Program-made: the position numbers and the translations under genes
Shown here: positions 7,105 to 16,323 of the stretch, piece by piece
Layout of the letters: every line of letters begins with the position of its first letter
Position numbering within the stretch: position 1 is the first letter of the stretch
Source of the DNA: Bradyrhizobium iriomotense
GTDB lineage: Bacteria; Pseudomonadota; Alphaproteobacteria; Rhizobiales; Xanthobacteraceae
DNA length: 64,000 bases
Direction: 5' to 3'
Assembly: GCF_018130765.1 (NCBI RefSeq)
Contig: NZ_JAFCJZ010000011.1
Span: forward strand, 62,001 to 126,000
Notes under the pieces: generated by a model
What the model was told of the DNA's origin: nothing
The model's input: the letters and a program-made list of their open reading frames with translations, nothing else
Databases searched by the model: none

Positions 7105-8673
7105 ATGAAGTTGGTTAAGAGCCTTTTGCTCGGTTCAGCGGCGGGTCTGATCGCCGTTGGCGGAGCGCAGGCAGCCGATCTCCCCGTGAAGGCCAAGGCG
7201 GTCGAATACGTGAAGATCTGCTCCCTGTACGGTGCCGGATTCTACTACATCCCGGGCACTGACACCTGCATCAAGCTGGGTGGTTATCTGCGCGCTGAAG
7301 TCGCGCTGGGTACCAACAGCGTCTTCGGCATTGCCAACGGCGCTCCCGCCGGTGCGCACAACCGCCTGAGCAACTACTACACCGCGCGCGCTCGTGAAGA
7401 TCTCAACATCGATACGCGCACCGCGACCGAATACGGCGTGGTCCGCACCTTCTTCGATGCGACGTTCTCCTGGACGACCGGCGGCTATCAGGGCACCGGC
7501 TCCGCGTTCGGCGGCACCGCCTACAGCAGCACGGTGGCTCTGAATACCTCGGGTGCGACCCCGGCCCTCGTTGGTACGACGATCAACCCGACTGACGGCG
7601 GTACCTCGGGCGGTTCGCTCGGCGTGTACTATGCCTTCATCCAGTTCGCCGGCTTCACGATGGGTAAGGCCGTGTCGCAGTTCGACGCGCCCTGGACCAA
7701 CTATCCCGGCAACAACTTCGACGGTCTCGTCGGCGGCAGCGGCACGGTCACGGGTGTCAACCAGTTCAGCTACACCGCTGACTTTGGTCAGGGCGTGACG
7801 GCGGCGTTCTCGGCGGAAGACGCGACGGCCTACTACCAGGCTGGCAACGTCAACCTCGCCGGCGCTACCGTGGCTGGCCTTGTCGGCGGCACCTCTGGCA
7901 TCAACGCCATCGGTGGCTCGCGTTCTCCGAACCTCGTCGGTATGGTCCGCGTCGACCAAGCTTGGGGTCTCTTCCAGGCGTCGGTCGCTGCGCATGACAA
8001 CCACGTTGCCTATTATGGCGCGACCGAGCCGACTGGCCACCCCGACGACAAGTGGGGTTGGGCGGTTCAGCTCGCTCTGTCGATCAAGAACATCCCGACC
8101 GGTGCGGGTGACGTGATCAACATTTCGGGCGTCTACACCGACGGTGCGACCCGCTACAACTTCCAGAACCTGGCGGGCAGCTCGTACTCGATCTTCGGCA
8201 GCTCCGGCATTGCCTACCAGAGCGTCGGCTTCGCGTTTGCGCCGGATACGGTGTTCACGTCGGCGGGCGGCGGTAGCCAGCAGGAGACCGTCAAGACCTG
8301 GGGCTTCCGTGGTGCCTACACCCACAACTGGGATCCCTACTGGAACACCGCGATCTACGGTGCCTACGCTCAGGCTCAGTACGGCTCGCTCGCGAAGACC
8401 TCCCTCTGCGGCGTCGGTGGTACGTTCGCGGTGGCTGGCGTTACCTCGTGTAACCCGGACTTCGCGATCGGCCAGATTGGCTTGATCACCCGCTGGACCC
8501 CGGTCAAGAACCTGACGTTCTCGGCTGATGTGAACTGGACCCACGTCGACCAGAAGTTCGCAGGTACGTTTGCTTACGCTGGCGCTGGTGCGATCGCCAA
8601 GCCGGCCGCTGTGTACGAGCTGAAGGATCAGGACTCGATCGTTCTGCTCCTCCGCGCTCAGCGCAACTGGTAA
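7105..8673 (+). CDS. Major outer-membrane porin (rhizobial porin_2 type)
   Basis: A 522-residue outer-membrane beta-barrel protein. The first 23 residues (MKLVKSLLLGSAAGLIAVGG AQA) are a Sec signal peptide. The mature start ADLPVKAKAVEYVKICSLYG and the segment GFYYIPGTDTCIKLGGYLRA are hallmarks of alphaproteobacterial porins, and the chain ends with an aromatic-terminated strand (LLLRAQRNW), the barrel-assembly signal. The ATG at 7105 has GGAGG seven bases upstream. Codon use is strongly biased (GTC, GGT, CTC), suggesting high expression. Monocistronic, with its own terminator. Confidence 0.95.
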   Translation: MKLVKSLLLGSAAGLIAVGGAQAADLPVKAKAVEYVKICSLYGAGFYYIPGTDTCIKLGGYLRAEVALGTNSVFGIANGAPAGAHNRLSNYYTARAREDLNIDTRTATEYGVVRTFFDATFSWTTGGYQGTGSAFGGTAYSSTVALNTSGATPALVGTTINPTDGGTSGGSLGVYYAFIQFAGFTMGKAVSQFDAPWTNYPGNNFDGLVGGSGTVTGVNQFSYTADFGQGVTAAFSAEDATAYYQAGNVNLAGATVAGLVGGTSGINAIGGSRSPNLVGMVRVDQAWGLFQASVAAHDNHVAYYGATEPTGHPDDKWGWAVQLALSIKNIPTGAGDVINISGVYTDGATRYNFQNLAGSSYSIFGSSGIAYQSVGFAFAPDTVFTSAGGGSQQETVKTWGFRGAYTHNWDPYWNTAIYGAYAQAQYGSLAKTSLCGVGGTFAVAGVTSCNPDFAIGQIGLITRWTPVKNLTFSADVNWTHVDQKFAGTFAYAGAGAIAKPAAVYELKDQDSIVLLLRAQRNW

Positions 8674-8696
8674 GTTCGGTCTAACGACCTGACAGA

Positions 8697-8732
8697 GAGC
8701 CCCGGCGGGAAACCGCCGGGGCTCTTCTTTTT
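8697..8732 (+). terminator. Strong intrinsic terminator of the porin gene
   Basis: A perfect 12-bp stem (8697-8708 with 8713-8724) capped by a GAAA tetraloop and followed by TTCTTTTT. It lies 23 bases after the porin stop. Confidence 0.95.
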
Positions 8733-9237
8733 GGCGGATGGGCTTGTGCGCCAGCGAGGGGCGGCCGGGGCGGCGCGTCGCTTTCGCGACCGGTCGCTCG
8801 CCGCGCCTCGGGTCACGGCCGCTGCACAAGAGCCGGCGACCGCTCTGCACGCCATCCCCGGACGGAGCGCACGTGGTCCCCCCGTCGCTTCACGGACACA
8901 GCCAGCGAACATCTCGCCGATTGATCTCGCCGCGCAGGCAAGGGCTTCCCTTCGTTCTGCCGCACTCGAAATCGAACGGTTCCGAACTGGCGGATGAGCC
9001 CCAGAACTGACGAGGTCCGCGGGCCAATTTCAAGCTACTCAGGCTTGAGCCTCCGCTGCCGCCGAGCTGTGGACCCTTGATCTGGATCAATCCGGAGACG
9101 AGCCGCTCCGTTTCTGTACGCCTCACCGTCCGTCAAAGGCCCCACTTTCGAAAGACGCACGTCAAGCGAATCGACTCTTCGGGCGGTGTCACGAATCAAG
9201 CAACGCAGGCCGCTGATGCACGCGCCCGGGGGGCGTC
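8733..9237. other. Intergenic region upstream of the FGE-sulfatase locus
   Basis: About 500 bases with no supportable gene. Its one clear signal is the FixK/FNR-like palindrome at 9077. The open frames on both strands are compositionally unlike proteins. Confidence 0.4.
9077..9090 (+). promoter_or_regulatory. FixK/FNR-type operator
   Basis: TTGATCTGGATCAA is a perfect palindrome (TTGATC-TG-GATCAA) and fits the FixK2/FNR consensus TTGA-N6-TCAA. It lies 147 bases upstream of the broken FGE gene and in the same orientation as the sulfatase that follows. Class II spacing would place the transcription start near 9125. FixK2 activates low-oxygen genes in Bradyrhizobium (known); control of this locus is inferred. 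Confidence 0.6.
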
Positions 9238-9743
9238 ATGAATCTGGCTGATACGAAATCGTTGTCTGGCTCCGGACAATCGTCTGAGCATCCAGCAGGT
9301 GAGGGGATGCTTTATGCGCCGGGCGGCACGTTTCGCATGGGCTCGGATCGGCATTACCCGGAGGATGCGCCAGCCCATCGCGTTACCGTTGACGGATTCT
9401 GGATGGATCGCACGCCGGTCACCAACCGCCCCGAATTTGAGCCTCTGCCATTGCGCCCAATGTCTGGGAATGGACGGCCGATTGGTATTCGCAGAAGCAC
9501 GAAGCCGACGCCCCGAAAGCCTGCTGCATCCCGCAAAATCCTCGCGGCGGGCCCGAGGGCGCGAGCTACGACTCTTGTCAGCCAAACCTCAGGATTCCGC
9601 GCAAGGTGCTCAAGGGCGGCTCGCATCTTTGCGCTCCCAACTACTGCCGCCGCTATCCGGCCGCGCGTCATGCCGAGCCGATCGACACCTCAGCAAGCCA
9701 TCTCGGCTTCAGGTGCATCACCAGGAAGAGGATCACATCATGA
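9238..9743 (+). pseudogene. Broken formylglycine-generating enzyme (sulfatase-modifying factor)
   Basis: The first 64 codons (MLYAPGGTFRMGSDRHYPED through FWMDRTPVTNR) match the N-terminal part of the intact FGE at 28997. The reading then jumps, in another frame, at about 9459 to the C-terminal third (NVWEWTADWYSQKHEADAPK on to FRCITRKRITS, stop 9741-9743). Compared with the intact copy, about 170 residues between Arg61 and Asn233 are missing and the join is out of frame. The catalytic Cys pair (GGSHLCAPNYCRRYR) survives in the detached 3' part. Its stop overlaps the sulfatase ATG, showing the original operon order FGE-sulfatase. Confidence 0.85.
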
Positions 9744-11521
9744 GTACAGATAGGATTCCGGAAAAGCCTGAGATGAGCACGGGACCAATCGGCGGAGGAT
9801 TGAAACGCCGCGATCTCTTGTTGAGTGGTAGTTCTCTCGTCGCCGCTTCGGCGCTCTCGGCAGTCGGATTGACGAGCCCGGCACAAGCGCAGCAGCCGGC
9901 ACCGGCGCCAGCAGCGGCCGGACGACGGCCGAACATCGTCGTCATTATGGGTGACGATGTCGGCTGGTTCAACATCGGCGCTTACCATCGGGGAATCATG
10001 TCGGGGAAGACGCCGAACCTCGACAAGCTGGCATCTGAAGGCATGATGTTCACGGACTATTACGCCGAAGCAAGCTGCACGGCGGGCCGGGCCAACTTCA
10101 TCACCGGCGAGTTGCCGATCCGCACCGGGCTGACGACCGTAGGCCAGGCCGGTGCCGACGTCGGCATCCCGGCACAGGCTGCGACACTCGCCACCGCCTT
10201 GAAGGAACAAGGCTACGCCACCGGGCAGTTCGGCAAAAACCACCTCGGTGACCTGAACAAGTATCTCCCGACCCTGCACGGTTTCGATGAGTTCTTCGGA
10301 TACCTGTACCACCTCGATGCGATGTCGGACCCGTACTGGTACTCGTTCCCCGTCGACGAGAAATACTACAACACCTACGGCCCGCGCAGCGTGATCCACA
10401 GCTATGCTGCCGACACCGAGGATTCGACCGAGATGCCGCGTTGGGGAAAAATCGGCAAGCAGAGGATCGTCGATGAAGGACCTCTGCCGCCGTTCCCGGA
10501 CATGTCGAACGTGCAGAACATGCACGACTTGCCGTTCCTGAAGCCGAAGTACGACATGACGACCTTCGACGAGGTGTTGGTCAAGGCTTCCACCGACTTC
10601 ATGTCCAAAGCCAAGAGGGAGGGCAAGCCGTTCTTCGTCTGGCACAATACCACGCGCATGCACGTCTGGACGTTTCTCTCCAAGAAGTACAGCTCGATGC
10701 AGAACAGCCAGACGAACTATGGTCTCGAGGAAGCCGGCATGACGCAGATGGATGACAGCATCGGCGCACTGATGAAGCATCTCGACGACATCGGCGAGGC
10801 CAACAACACCATCTTGATCTTCACGACCGACAACGGCGCGGAAGTATTCACGTGGCCGGATGGCGGCATGACGCCATTCAAGAACACCAAGGGCACCGTC
10901 GGGGAGGGTGGCTTCCGCGTACCGTGCATCATCCGGTGGCCAGGCCAGATCAAGCCGGGCACGGTCGAGAACGGAATCTTCTCCGGCCTCGATTGGTTCC
11001 CCACCCTGATGGCCGCGGCGGGCAATCCTGATATCACCAATCAGTTGCTGAAGGGCGTGAAGCTCGGCGACCGGACCTACAAGAATCATCTCGATGGCTA
11101 CAACCAGATGGATCTCCTTACTGGTAAGGGACCATCCAAACGCCATGAGCTGTTTTACTTCGGCGGCGCGCAGCTGGGCGCGGTTCGCATCGACGACTTC
11201 AAGTTCCAGTTCTACGTGCAGCCTTATGGCTGGCCGGGCGAGAAGACCACAACGGACATGCCGTTAATGGTCAACATTCGCCAGGATCCGTTCGAGCGGA
11301 CGCCGTCAATACGCGGCGAAAGCCTCAACCATCTGGCCGGAGGCTACATGAACGACTTCTATGCCCGCGAATTCTGGCGCTTCGTCCAGGTCCAGCAGTT
11401 TGTCGAGAAACTTGCGATGACGGCGGTCGACTATCCGCCGATGCAGGACCCGGCTTCCTTCAATCTCGAAGCGGTGAAGAGAAAGATTCAGGAGATGGTC
11501 AAGCATCGCGAAGGTCAGTAG
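9740..11521 (+). CDS. Tat-exported arylsulfatase (formylglycine type)
   Basis: A 593-residue periplasmic sulfatase that should release sulfate from sulfate esters. A twin-arginine leader (KRRDLLLSGSSLVAASALSA, then AQAQ) spans about residues 22-51. The alkaline-phosphatase-fold start (RPNIVVIMGDDVGWFNIGAY) gives metal-binding Asp residues. The formylglycine motif CTAGR lies at 113-117, so Cys113 must be converted by FGE. DNGAEVF is the C-terminal metal site. The upstream FGE is broken, so maturation would depend on the FGE at 28997. Twenty-two further codons stay open in frame after the TAG (see findings). Confidence 0.92.
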   Translation: MSTDRIPEKPEMSTGPIGGGLKRRDLLLSGSSLVAASALSAVGLTSPAQAQQPAPAPAAAGRRPNIVVIMGDDVGWFNIGAYHRGIMSGKTPNLDKLASEGMMFTDYYAEASCTAGRANFITGELPIRTGLTTVGQAGADVGIPAQAATLATALKEQGYATGQFGKNHLGDLNKYLPTLHGFDEFFGYLYHLDAMSDPYWYSFPVDEKYYNTYGPRSVIHSYAADTEDSTEMPRWGKIGKQRIVDEGPLPPFPDMSNVQNMHDLPFLKPKYDMTTFDEVLVKASTDFMSKAKREGKPFFVWHNTTRMHVWTFLSKKYSSMQNSQTNYGLEEAGMTQMDDSIGALMKHLDDIGEANNTILIFTTDNGAEVFTWPDGGMTPFKNTKGTVGEGGFRVPCIIRWPGQIKPGTVENGIFSGLDWFPTLMAAAGNPDITNQLLKGVKLGDRTYKNHLDGYNQMDLLTGKGPSKRHELFYFGGAQLGAVRIDDFKFQFYVQPYGWPGEKTTTDMPLMVNIRQDPFERTPSIRGESLNHLAGGYMNDFYAREFWRFVQVQQFVEKLAMTAVDYPPMQDPASFNLEAVKRKIQEMVKHREGQ

Positions 11522-11590
11522 CCAGTCGCAACGCTGGAAGCCGTCAAGGAGCAGATAGAGAAGGCCATGCAGTCGCACGCTGGTAAGTAG

Positions 11591-11748
11591 GATATGCGAC
11601 GACGGGCGCCCCAAGCCCGGAAGTGGCGCGAGCTGCCGGTCTGACCCGCGACATTGGCAGCTCTCGGCGCGCTCCGGGGTGGGGATGGCTCGCCCGGGCG
11701 GCGAGGCAGACCCGATGCTCCCGGCCGTGAATCGAGAGGAGGCCGTCT
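11591..11748. other. Gap between convergent sulfatase and transglycosylase genes
   Basis: Short GC-rich gap between two convergent genes. No clean terminator was seen; the only structured-looking part is GC-rich sequence near 11640-11700. Confidence 0.3.
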
Positions 11749-14187
11749 TTATTCCACGCTGCCGGCGCCGCGACGCAAATCGGCCTCGATCTGCAGCCGC
11801 GTACCGCCGCCGAACCGGGCGCGGTAGACCTGAAGGTTCTCCATGATCCGCTGCACGTAGTTGCGCGTCTCGGAGAACGGGATCAGCTCGACCCAGTCGA
11901 CCGCGTCGACCTTGGGGTCGCGCGGATCGCCGTAGCGGTCGATCCACTTCTTCACGCTGCCGCGGCCGGCATTGTAGGCGGCAAAGGTCATGATGTAGGA
12001 GCCGCGATAATCCTCGAGCAGCCCGCCGAGCTCGGCCGAACCGAGCGTGGCGTTGTAGACCGAATCGTTCTTGAGCCGCCCCAGATCGTAGGTCGCGCCG
12101 TGCCGCTTGCAGACATAGCGCGCGGCGTCCGGCGTCACCTGCATCAGGCCATAGGCCTGCGCCGGCGAGACCACCGAGGGATTGAACGCGCTTTCCTGCC
12201 GCGCGATCGCGTAGACGATGCTGCGCTCGACCTCGGGGCCGATCGGGGTGAATTGCGGAATGCCGTTGACGGGGTAGGCGTAGAAATCGAACGGCAGGCC
12301 GCGGTTGAGCGCGGCCTTGCCGAGCAGCAGCATGCCGCGCGCGTCGCTGTAGCGCTGGGTGAGCTCGCCAAGGCCGGCGAGCGCTTCGGGATCGCCGTTC
12401 TCGCCCATGTCGGCGAGCATGGGCACCGCCATTTCGCGTTCATCGAGCTCGTAGAGCAGCTGCGCGGCACGCACGATCTCCAGCCGTTCGGCGCCGCGGC
12501 CGCGCGGCTGGCTATTGAGCTCGATTTGCGGCAGGCCGAGTTTTGCGCGCGCGAGCTGGCCGTAATAGCTCGTGGATTGTTCTGCTGCCCGCGCGTAGGC
12601 GTTGCGCGCCTCCTGCTGGCGGCCGGCGGCTTCCGCGGCGCGGCCCTGCCAGTAGCCGGCGCGCGCCAGCGTGGTCGGGTTGACGCTGCCGACGCCGATA
12701 CGGGCGAAATGCTGGGCGGCGGTCGCGGGATCGTTGAGGAAGCGCAGCGCGATCCAGCCCGCGGTGAATTCCTGCTCGGTCTTGTAGATGTCGCGCGAGG
12801 GCAGGGCCGCATCGCGCGCGATCAGATAGGCGCTGCGGAATTCCTCGGTGTCGATCATCTTGCGCGCCAGGAGGCGCCGCTCGATCCACCATTCGTCGAG
12901 ATTGTAGAGCCGGTTCGGATCCTTCGGCGCCGACAACATCAGCTGGGCGGCCTCAGTGAACTTCTCCTCGCGGCGCAAAAGCTGGATCTTGCTGAAGAGG
13001 AAGCCGGGATCATTGTGCAGCTCGCGCGGCACCGCCTCGAGCAATGCGCGGGCGTTCGGCGCCTTCTTGACCGAGGCGATGCGGGCCTTGGCGAGAGCGA
13101 CATAGCCGGCGCCGAGGCGTTTGGCGGCGCGCAGAGCGGCCTCGTTCTCGCTGCCATAGAGCAGGGTGTCCATCCGCGCCTTCTGGTCGCCCGCCGTCAG
13201 CAGGGCGCCGAACTGGTCGAGTGCGTTGTTCTCGGTGTCCTCCGACATCGGATCGCTGCGCCAGGCCTCGCGCACCAGCCGCTCGGCATTGGCGCGGTCG
13301 CCGCGTGCCAGCATCGCCCTGGCGAGCGTGAAGCGGCCCTTGGCGGACACCGGGGATTCGTTCTCGAACCAGGACCACGCGACGGATTCGTCGCGCCTGT
13401 CGTCCCACATCGCGGCCTCGAGGCGGCGGCGCAGGAAGGTCTGCGACGGCCAGCTCGGATTGGCGGAGAGGAAGGCGCGGTAGCGCTCGACGGTCGCGCC
13501 ATTGTCCTCGCTGCGCAGGATGATCCATTCCGCAAGCTTGCGTGCGACGGGATCCGAGATCGAGGCGGCATAATTGGTGGCATCGCCCGGCTTGCGCTTG
13601 CGCACGAGCTCGATGACGTTCTCCAGCACGTCCTTGTCGGCCTGCGACGTCGACGAGGTTGCCGCGACCGCGGCCGGCGTGACCGGCTTGCGCGGTGCGG
13701 CGTGCTTGCGGGTCGCAGGCGCCAGCACAGGAGCCGCGATGGGTTTGGCGGGGGCCGGGGCGGTTGGCCTGACGGTGGCCGTCACGGCCGGGGCGGGGGC
13801 GGTCTTGGGAGGCGAGCTGCTCGCGGTCGGCTGTGATTTTGGCGTGGGGGCTGCGGCCGCTGGCTTCGGCTTGTCCTTCCCGGAGTCCTTGCCTGCGTTC
13901 TTGCCGGCATCCTTGGTTGCATCCTTGGCCGGCTTCTTCGCTGCGTCCTTGGGCGGGGCGCCGGCTGTCCCCTTGCTCGAGCCCTTTGTGTCCTTGCCGG
14001 TTCCCTTGGATGCGTCCTTTGCTGATCCCTTCGCGGCGTCCTTGGCTGCTTGCTTTGCGGGTTCCTTGGTCGCGTCCGCAGGCGTTTCGTTGGACTTGGC
14101 GAGGGCGACACAGCCGACCGACAGCCCTGCCATCAGGCTCACGACCAGACCGGCGGATCGCCAGGCGGCACGAGGAAAGGAGGTCAC
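11749..14187 (-). CDS. slt: Soluble lytic murein transglycosylase (Slt70 family)
   Basis: Periplasmic enzyme that cleaves the MurNAc-GlcNAc bond of peptidoglycan with anhydro-ring formation. The C-terminal SLT domain is clear: ARQESAFNPSVVSPAQAYGL with the catalytic Glu about 148 residues from the C-terminus, then GLMQVTPDAA and FAAYNAGRGSVKKW. The middle is a helical superhelix. After the signal segment (GLVVSLMAGLSVGCVALA) comes about 170 residues of Lys/Ala/Gly/Pro low complexity, probably a flexible wall linker. The start is uncertain: GTG at 14187 precedes the signal peptide well; a TTG at 14223 is the longer option. Confidence 0.9.
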   Translation of the reverse strand: MTSFPRAAWRSAGLVVSLMAGLSVGCVALAKSNETPADATKEPAKQAAKDAAKGSAKDASKGTGKDTKGSSKGTAGAPPKDAAKKPAKDATKDAGKNAGKDSGKDKPKPAAAAPTPKSQPTASSSPPKTAPAPAVTATVRPTAPAPAKPIAAPVLAPATRKHAAPRKPVTPAAVAATSSTSQADKDVLENVIELVRKRKPGDATNYAASISDPVARKLAEWIILRSEDNGATVERYRAFLSANPSWPSQTFLRRRLEAAMWDDRRDESVAWSWFENESPVSAKGRFTLARAMLARGDRANAERLVREAWRSDPMSEDTENNALDQFGALLTAGDQKARMDTLLYGSENEAALRAAKRLGAGYVALAKARIASVKKAPNARALLEAVPRELHNDPGFLFSKIQLLRREEKFTEAAQLMLSAPKDPNRLYNLDEWWIERRLLARKMIDTEEFRSAYLIARDAALPSRDIYKTEQEFTAGWIALRFLNDPATAAQHFARIGVGSVNPTTLARAGYWQGRAAEAAGRQQEARNAYARAAEQSTSYYGQLARAKLGLPQIELNSQPRGRGAERLEIVRAAQLLYELDEREMAVPMLADMGENGDPEALAGLGELTQRYSDARGMLLLGKAALNRGLPFDFYAYPVNGIPQFTPIGPEVERSIVYAIARQESAFNPSVVSPAQAYGLMQVTPDAARYVCKRHGATYDLGRLKNDSVYNATLGSAELGGLLEDYRGSYIMTFAAYNAGRGSVKKWIDRYGDPRDPKVDAVDWVELIPFSETRNYVQRIMENLQVYRARFGGGTRLQIEADLRRGAGSVE

Positions 14188-14413
14188 GGCGTTTCGTCGC
14201 CCCGAATCAGTGAAGTGGCTCAAGATCTAGCTGAATCTGATTGAATATGCGGACAAAATACCAACAGCCGCTTACTTCCGGCGGGTTTGCACCACCACCG
14301 CGGCAAAATCGCGGCCTAAACGGTGCGTCACCCGGCGGCGGCCCTTTTACCGGCGGGATAGACCCGATATGTATGGGGCTTGCTCTCAAGATTGCCGCGT
14401 ACGGAGGAAGTCC

Positions 14414-15304
14414 ATGGCAGCCAAGACGAAATTCCGGGGGTCGTTCACCGCCTTGGTCACGCCGTTCAAGAACGGCTCGCTGGACGAGGCGGCGTTCCGC
14501 TCCCTGGTGAACTGGCAGATCTCGGAGGGCACCAATGGCCTGGTCCCGGTCGGCACCACCGGCGAAAGCCCGACGCTGAGCCATGACGAGCACAAGAAGG
14601 TCGTCGAATGGTGCATCGCTGAGGCCAAGGGCCGTGTGCCTGTCATCGCGGGCGCCGGCTCCAATTCGACCAAGGAGGCGGTCGAGCTGTCGCAGCACGC
14701 CGAGAAGGCGGGCGCGGACGCCGTGCTGATCGTGACGCCCTATTACAACAAGCCGACCCAGGAAGGGATGTATCAGCACTTCAAGGCGATCAACGATGCG
14801 ATCGGGATTCCGATCATCATCTACAACATCCCGCCGCGCTCGGTGATCGACATGTCGGTCGACACCATGAAGCGGCTGTGGGAGCTGAAGAACATCGCCG
14901 GCGTCAAGGACGCCACCGCCAGCATGGTGCGCGTGTCGCAGCAGCGCGCGGCGCTGGGCGAGGACTTCAACCAGCTCTCGGGCGAGGACGCCACCATCAT
15001 CGGCTACATGGCGCATGGCGGCCATGGCTGCATCTCGGTGACCTCGAACGTCGCTCCGCGCCTGTGCTCGGAGTTCCACGCCGCCTGGCAGAAGGGCGAC
15101 ACCAAGGCTGCGCTTGCGATCCACGACAAGCTGATGCCGCTGCACAACAACCTCTTCATCGAGAGCAATCCGGCGCCGATCAAGTATGCGATGTCGCTGC
15201 TCGGCAAGCTCGACGAGACGCTGCGGCTGCCGATGGTGCCGGTCTCCGAGCCGACGCGTGTTGCGGTGCGCAGCGCCATGGTGCACGCCGGCCTGATCAA
15301 CTGA
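14414..15304 (+). CDS. dapA: 4-hydroxy-tetrahydrodipicolinate synthase
   Basis: Condenses pyruvate with aspartate semialdehyde in the first committed step of lysine and diaminopimelate synthesis (296 aa, TIM barrel, cytoplasm). Visible residues are Lys165 (GVKDAT, Schiff base), Tyr137 (IIYNIP) and the GTTGESPTL loop at 47-55. The ATG at 14414 follows GGAGG; a longer frame from 14369 lacks homology. Divergent from slt, and first of a run with mscL and smpB. Confidence 0.97.
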   Translation: MAAKTKFRGSFTALVTPFKNGSLDEAAFRSLVNWQISEGTNGLVPVGTTGESPTLSHDEHKKVVEWCIAEAKGRVPVIAGAGSNSTKEAVELSQHAEKAGADAVLIVTPYYNKPTQEGMYQHFKAINDAIGIPIIIYNIPPRSVIDMSVDTMKRLWELKNIAGVKDATASMVRVSQQRAALGEDFNQLSGEDATIIGYMAHGGHGCISVTSNVAPRLCSEFHAAWQKGDTKAALAIHDKLMPLHNNLFIESNPAPIKYAMSLLGKLDETLRLPMVPVSEPTRVAVRSAMVHAGLIN

Positions 15305-15330
15305 TGCGGTAGGCTGTCGGGGAGCTTGTC

Positions 15331-15774
15331 ATGAGCGGGGTCGACGAAAAGGGCATGCGCATGCTCAAGGAGTTCCGCGAGTTCGCCATGAAGGGCAACG
15401 TCGTCGACCTCGCGGTCGGCGTCATCATCGGCGCGGCCTTCGGCGCCATCGTCACGTCGCTGGTCGGTGACGTCATCATGCCGATCATCGGCGCCGCCAC
15501 CGGCGGCCTCGACTTCTCGAACTACTTCATCCCCTTGTCGAAGGCGGTGACAGCCACCAACTTAGCGGATGCGAAAAAGCAAGGTGCAGTGCTTGCTTAC
15601 GGCAGCTTCCTCACGCTGACGATCAACTTCATCATCATTGCCTTCGTGCTGTTCCTGGTGATCCGCGCCATGAATACGCTGAAGCGCAAGGAGGAGGCCG
15701 CGCCGGCCGCTCCACCGAAGCCGTCGGCCGAGGTCGAGCTGCTCACCGAGATCCGCGATCTCCTCAAGAAGTGA
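15331..15774 (+). CDS. mscL: Large-conductance mechanosensitive channel
   Basis: Inner-membrane homopentameric channel that opens under membrane tension to release solutes in hypo-osmotic shock. 147 aa, with the N-terminal amphipathic segment (MLKEFREFAMKGNVVDLAVG), TM1 at about 24-47 (GVIIGAAFGAIVTSLVGDVI), periplasmic loop, TM2 at about 91-113 and a cytoplasmic helical bundle ending ELLTEIRDLLKK. A ribosome site (GGGGAG) lies seven bases before the ATG. Confidence 0.96.
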   Translation: MSGVDEKGMRMLKEFREFAMKGNVVDLAVGVIIGAAFGAIVTSLVGDVIMPIIGAATGGLDFSNYFIPLSKAVTATNLADAKKQGAVLAYGSFLTLTINFIIIAFVLFLVIRAMNTLKRKEEAAPAAPPKPSAEVELLTEIRDLLKK

Positions 15775-15845
15775 CGCGCGCACTTCGTCCAAACTGTTAG
15801 CATCGCTGCGCATCTCGATCAGGTTGACTCCCGGGTTTCACGGTC

Positions 15846-16319
15846 ATGGCCGACAAGAACGAACGTCCGATCAAGGTCATGGCGGAAAATCGCAAGGCCC
15901 GCTTCAACTATGCGATCGAGGACACGATCGAGGCGGGCATTGCGCTGACCGGCACCGAGGTCAAGTCGATCCGCAACGGCAAGAGCACGATCGCGGAATC
16001 CTACGCCGACTCCAAGGACGGCGAGATCTGGCTGATCAACGCCACCATTCCCGAATATCTCCAGGGAAACCGCTTCAATCACGAGCCCAAGCGGCCGCGC
16101 AAGCTGCTGCTGCATCGCCGGCAGATCAACAAGCTGATGGGTGCGGTCGACCGCGAGGGCATGACGCTGATCCCGCTCAAGCTCTACTTCAACGAACGCG
16201 GGCGCGCCAAATTGCAGCTCGCGGTTGCCAAGGGCAAGAAGCTGCACGACAAGCGCGAGAGCGAGAAGAAGCGCGACTGGAGCCGGGAGAAGGGCCGGCT
16301 GATGCGGGCGAGGGGATAG
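15846..16319 (+). CDS. smpB: SsrA-binding protein
   Basis: Binds tmRNA (SsrA) and delivers it to stalled ribosomes for trans-translation (157 aa). Family marks are ENRKARFNYAIEDTIEAGIA, GTEVKSIRNGKS, EIWLINATIPEY and the basic C-terminal tail (KRDWSREKGRLMRARG) that occupies the mRNA channel. A dapA-smpB neighbourhood is usual in rhizobia. The ssrA gene itself is not in the window. Confidence 0.97.
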   Translation: MADKNERPIKVMAENRKARFNYAIEDTIEAGIALTGTEVKSIRNGKSTIAESYADSKDGEIWLINATIPEYLQGNRFNHEPKRPRKLLLHRRQINKLMGAVDREGMTLIPLKLYFNERGRAKLQLAVAKGKKLHDKRESEKKRDWSREKGRLMRARG

Positions 16320-16323
16320 CGAG

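Noticed and set aside
7135..8850. 571-codon open frame antisense to the porin
   Set aside because: Composition is that of a shadow frame, and it runs straight through the porin terminator.
12100..13836. 578-codon open frame on the plus strand opposite the transglycosylase gene
   Set aside because: Arg/Gly/Ala-rich shadow of a GC-rich gene with clear family motifs on the other strand; no ribosome site.
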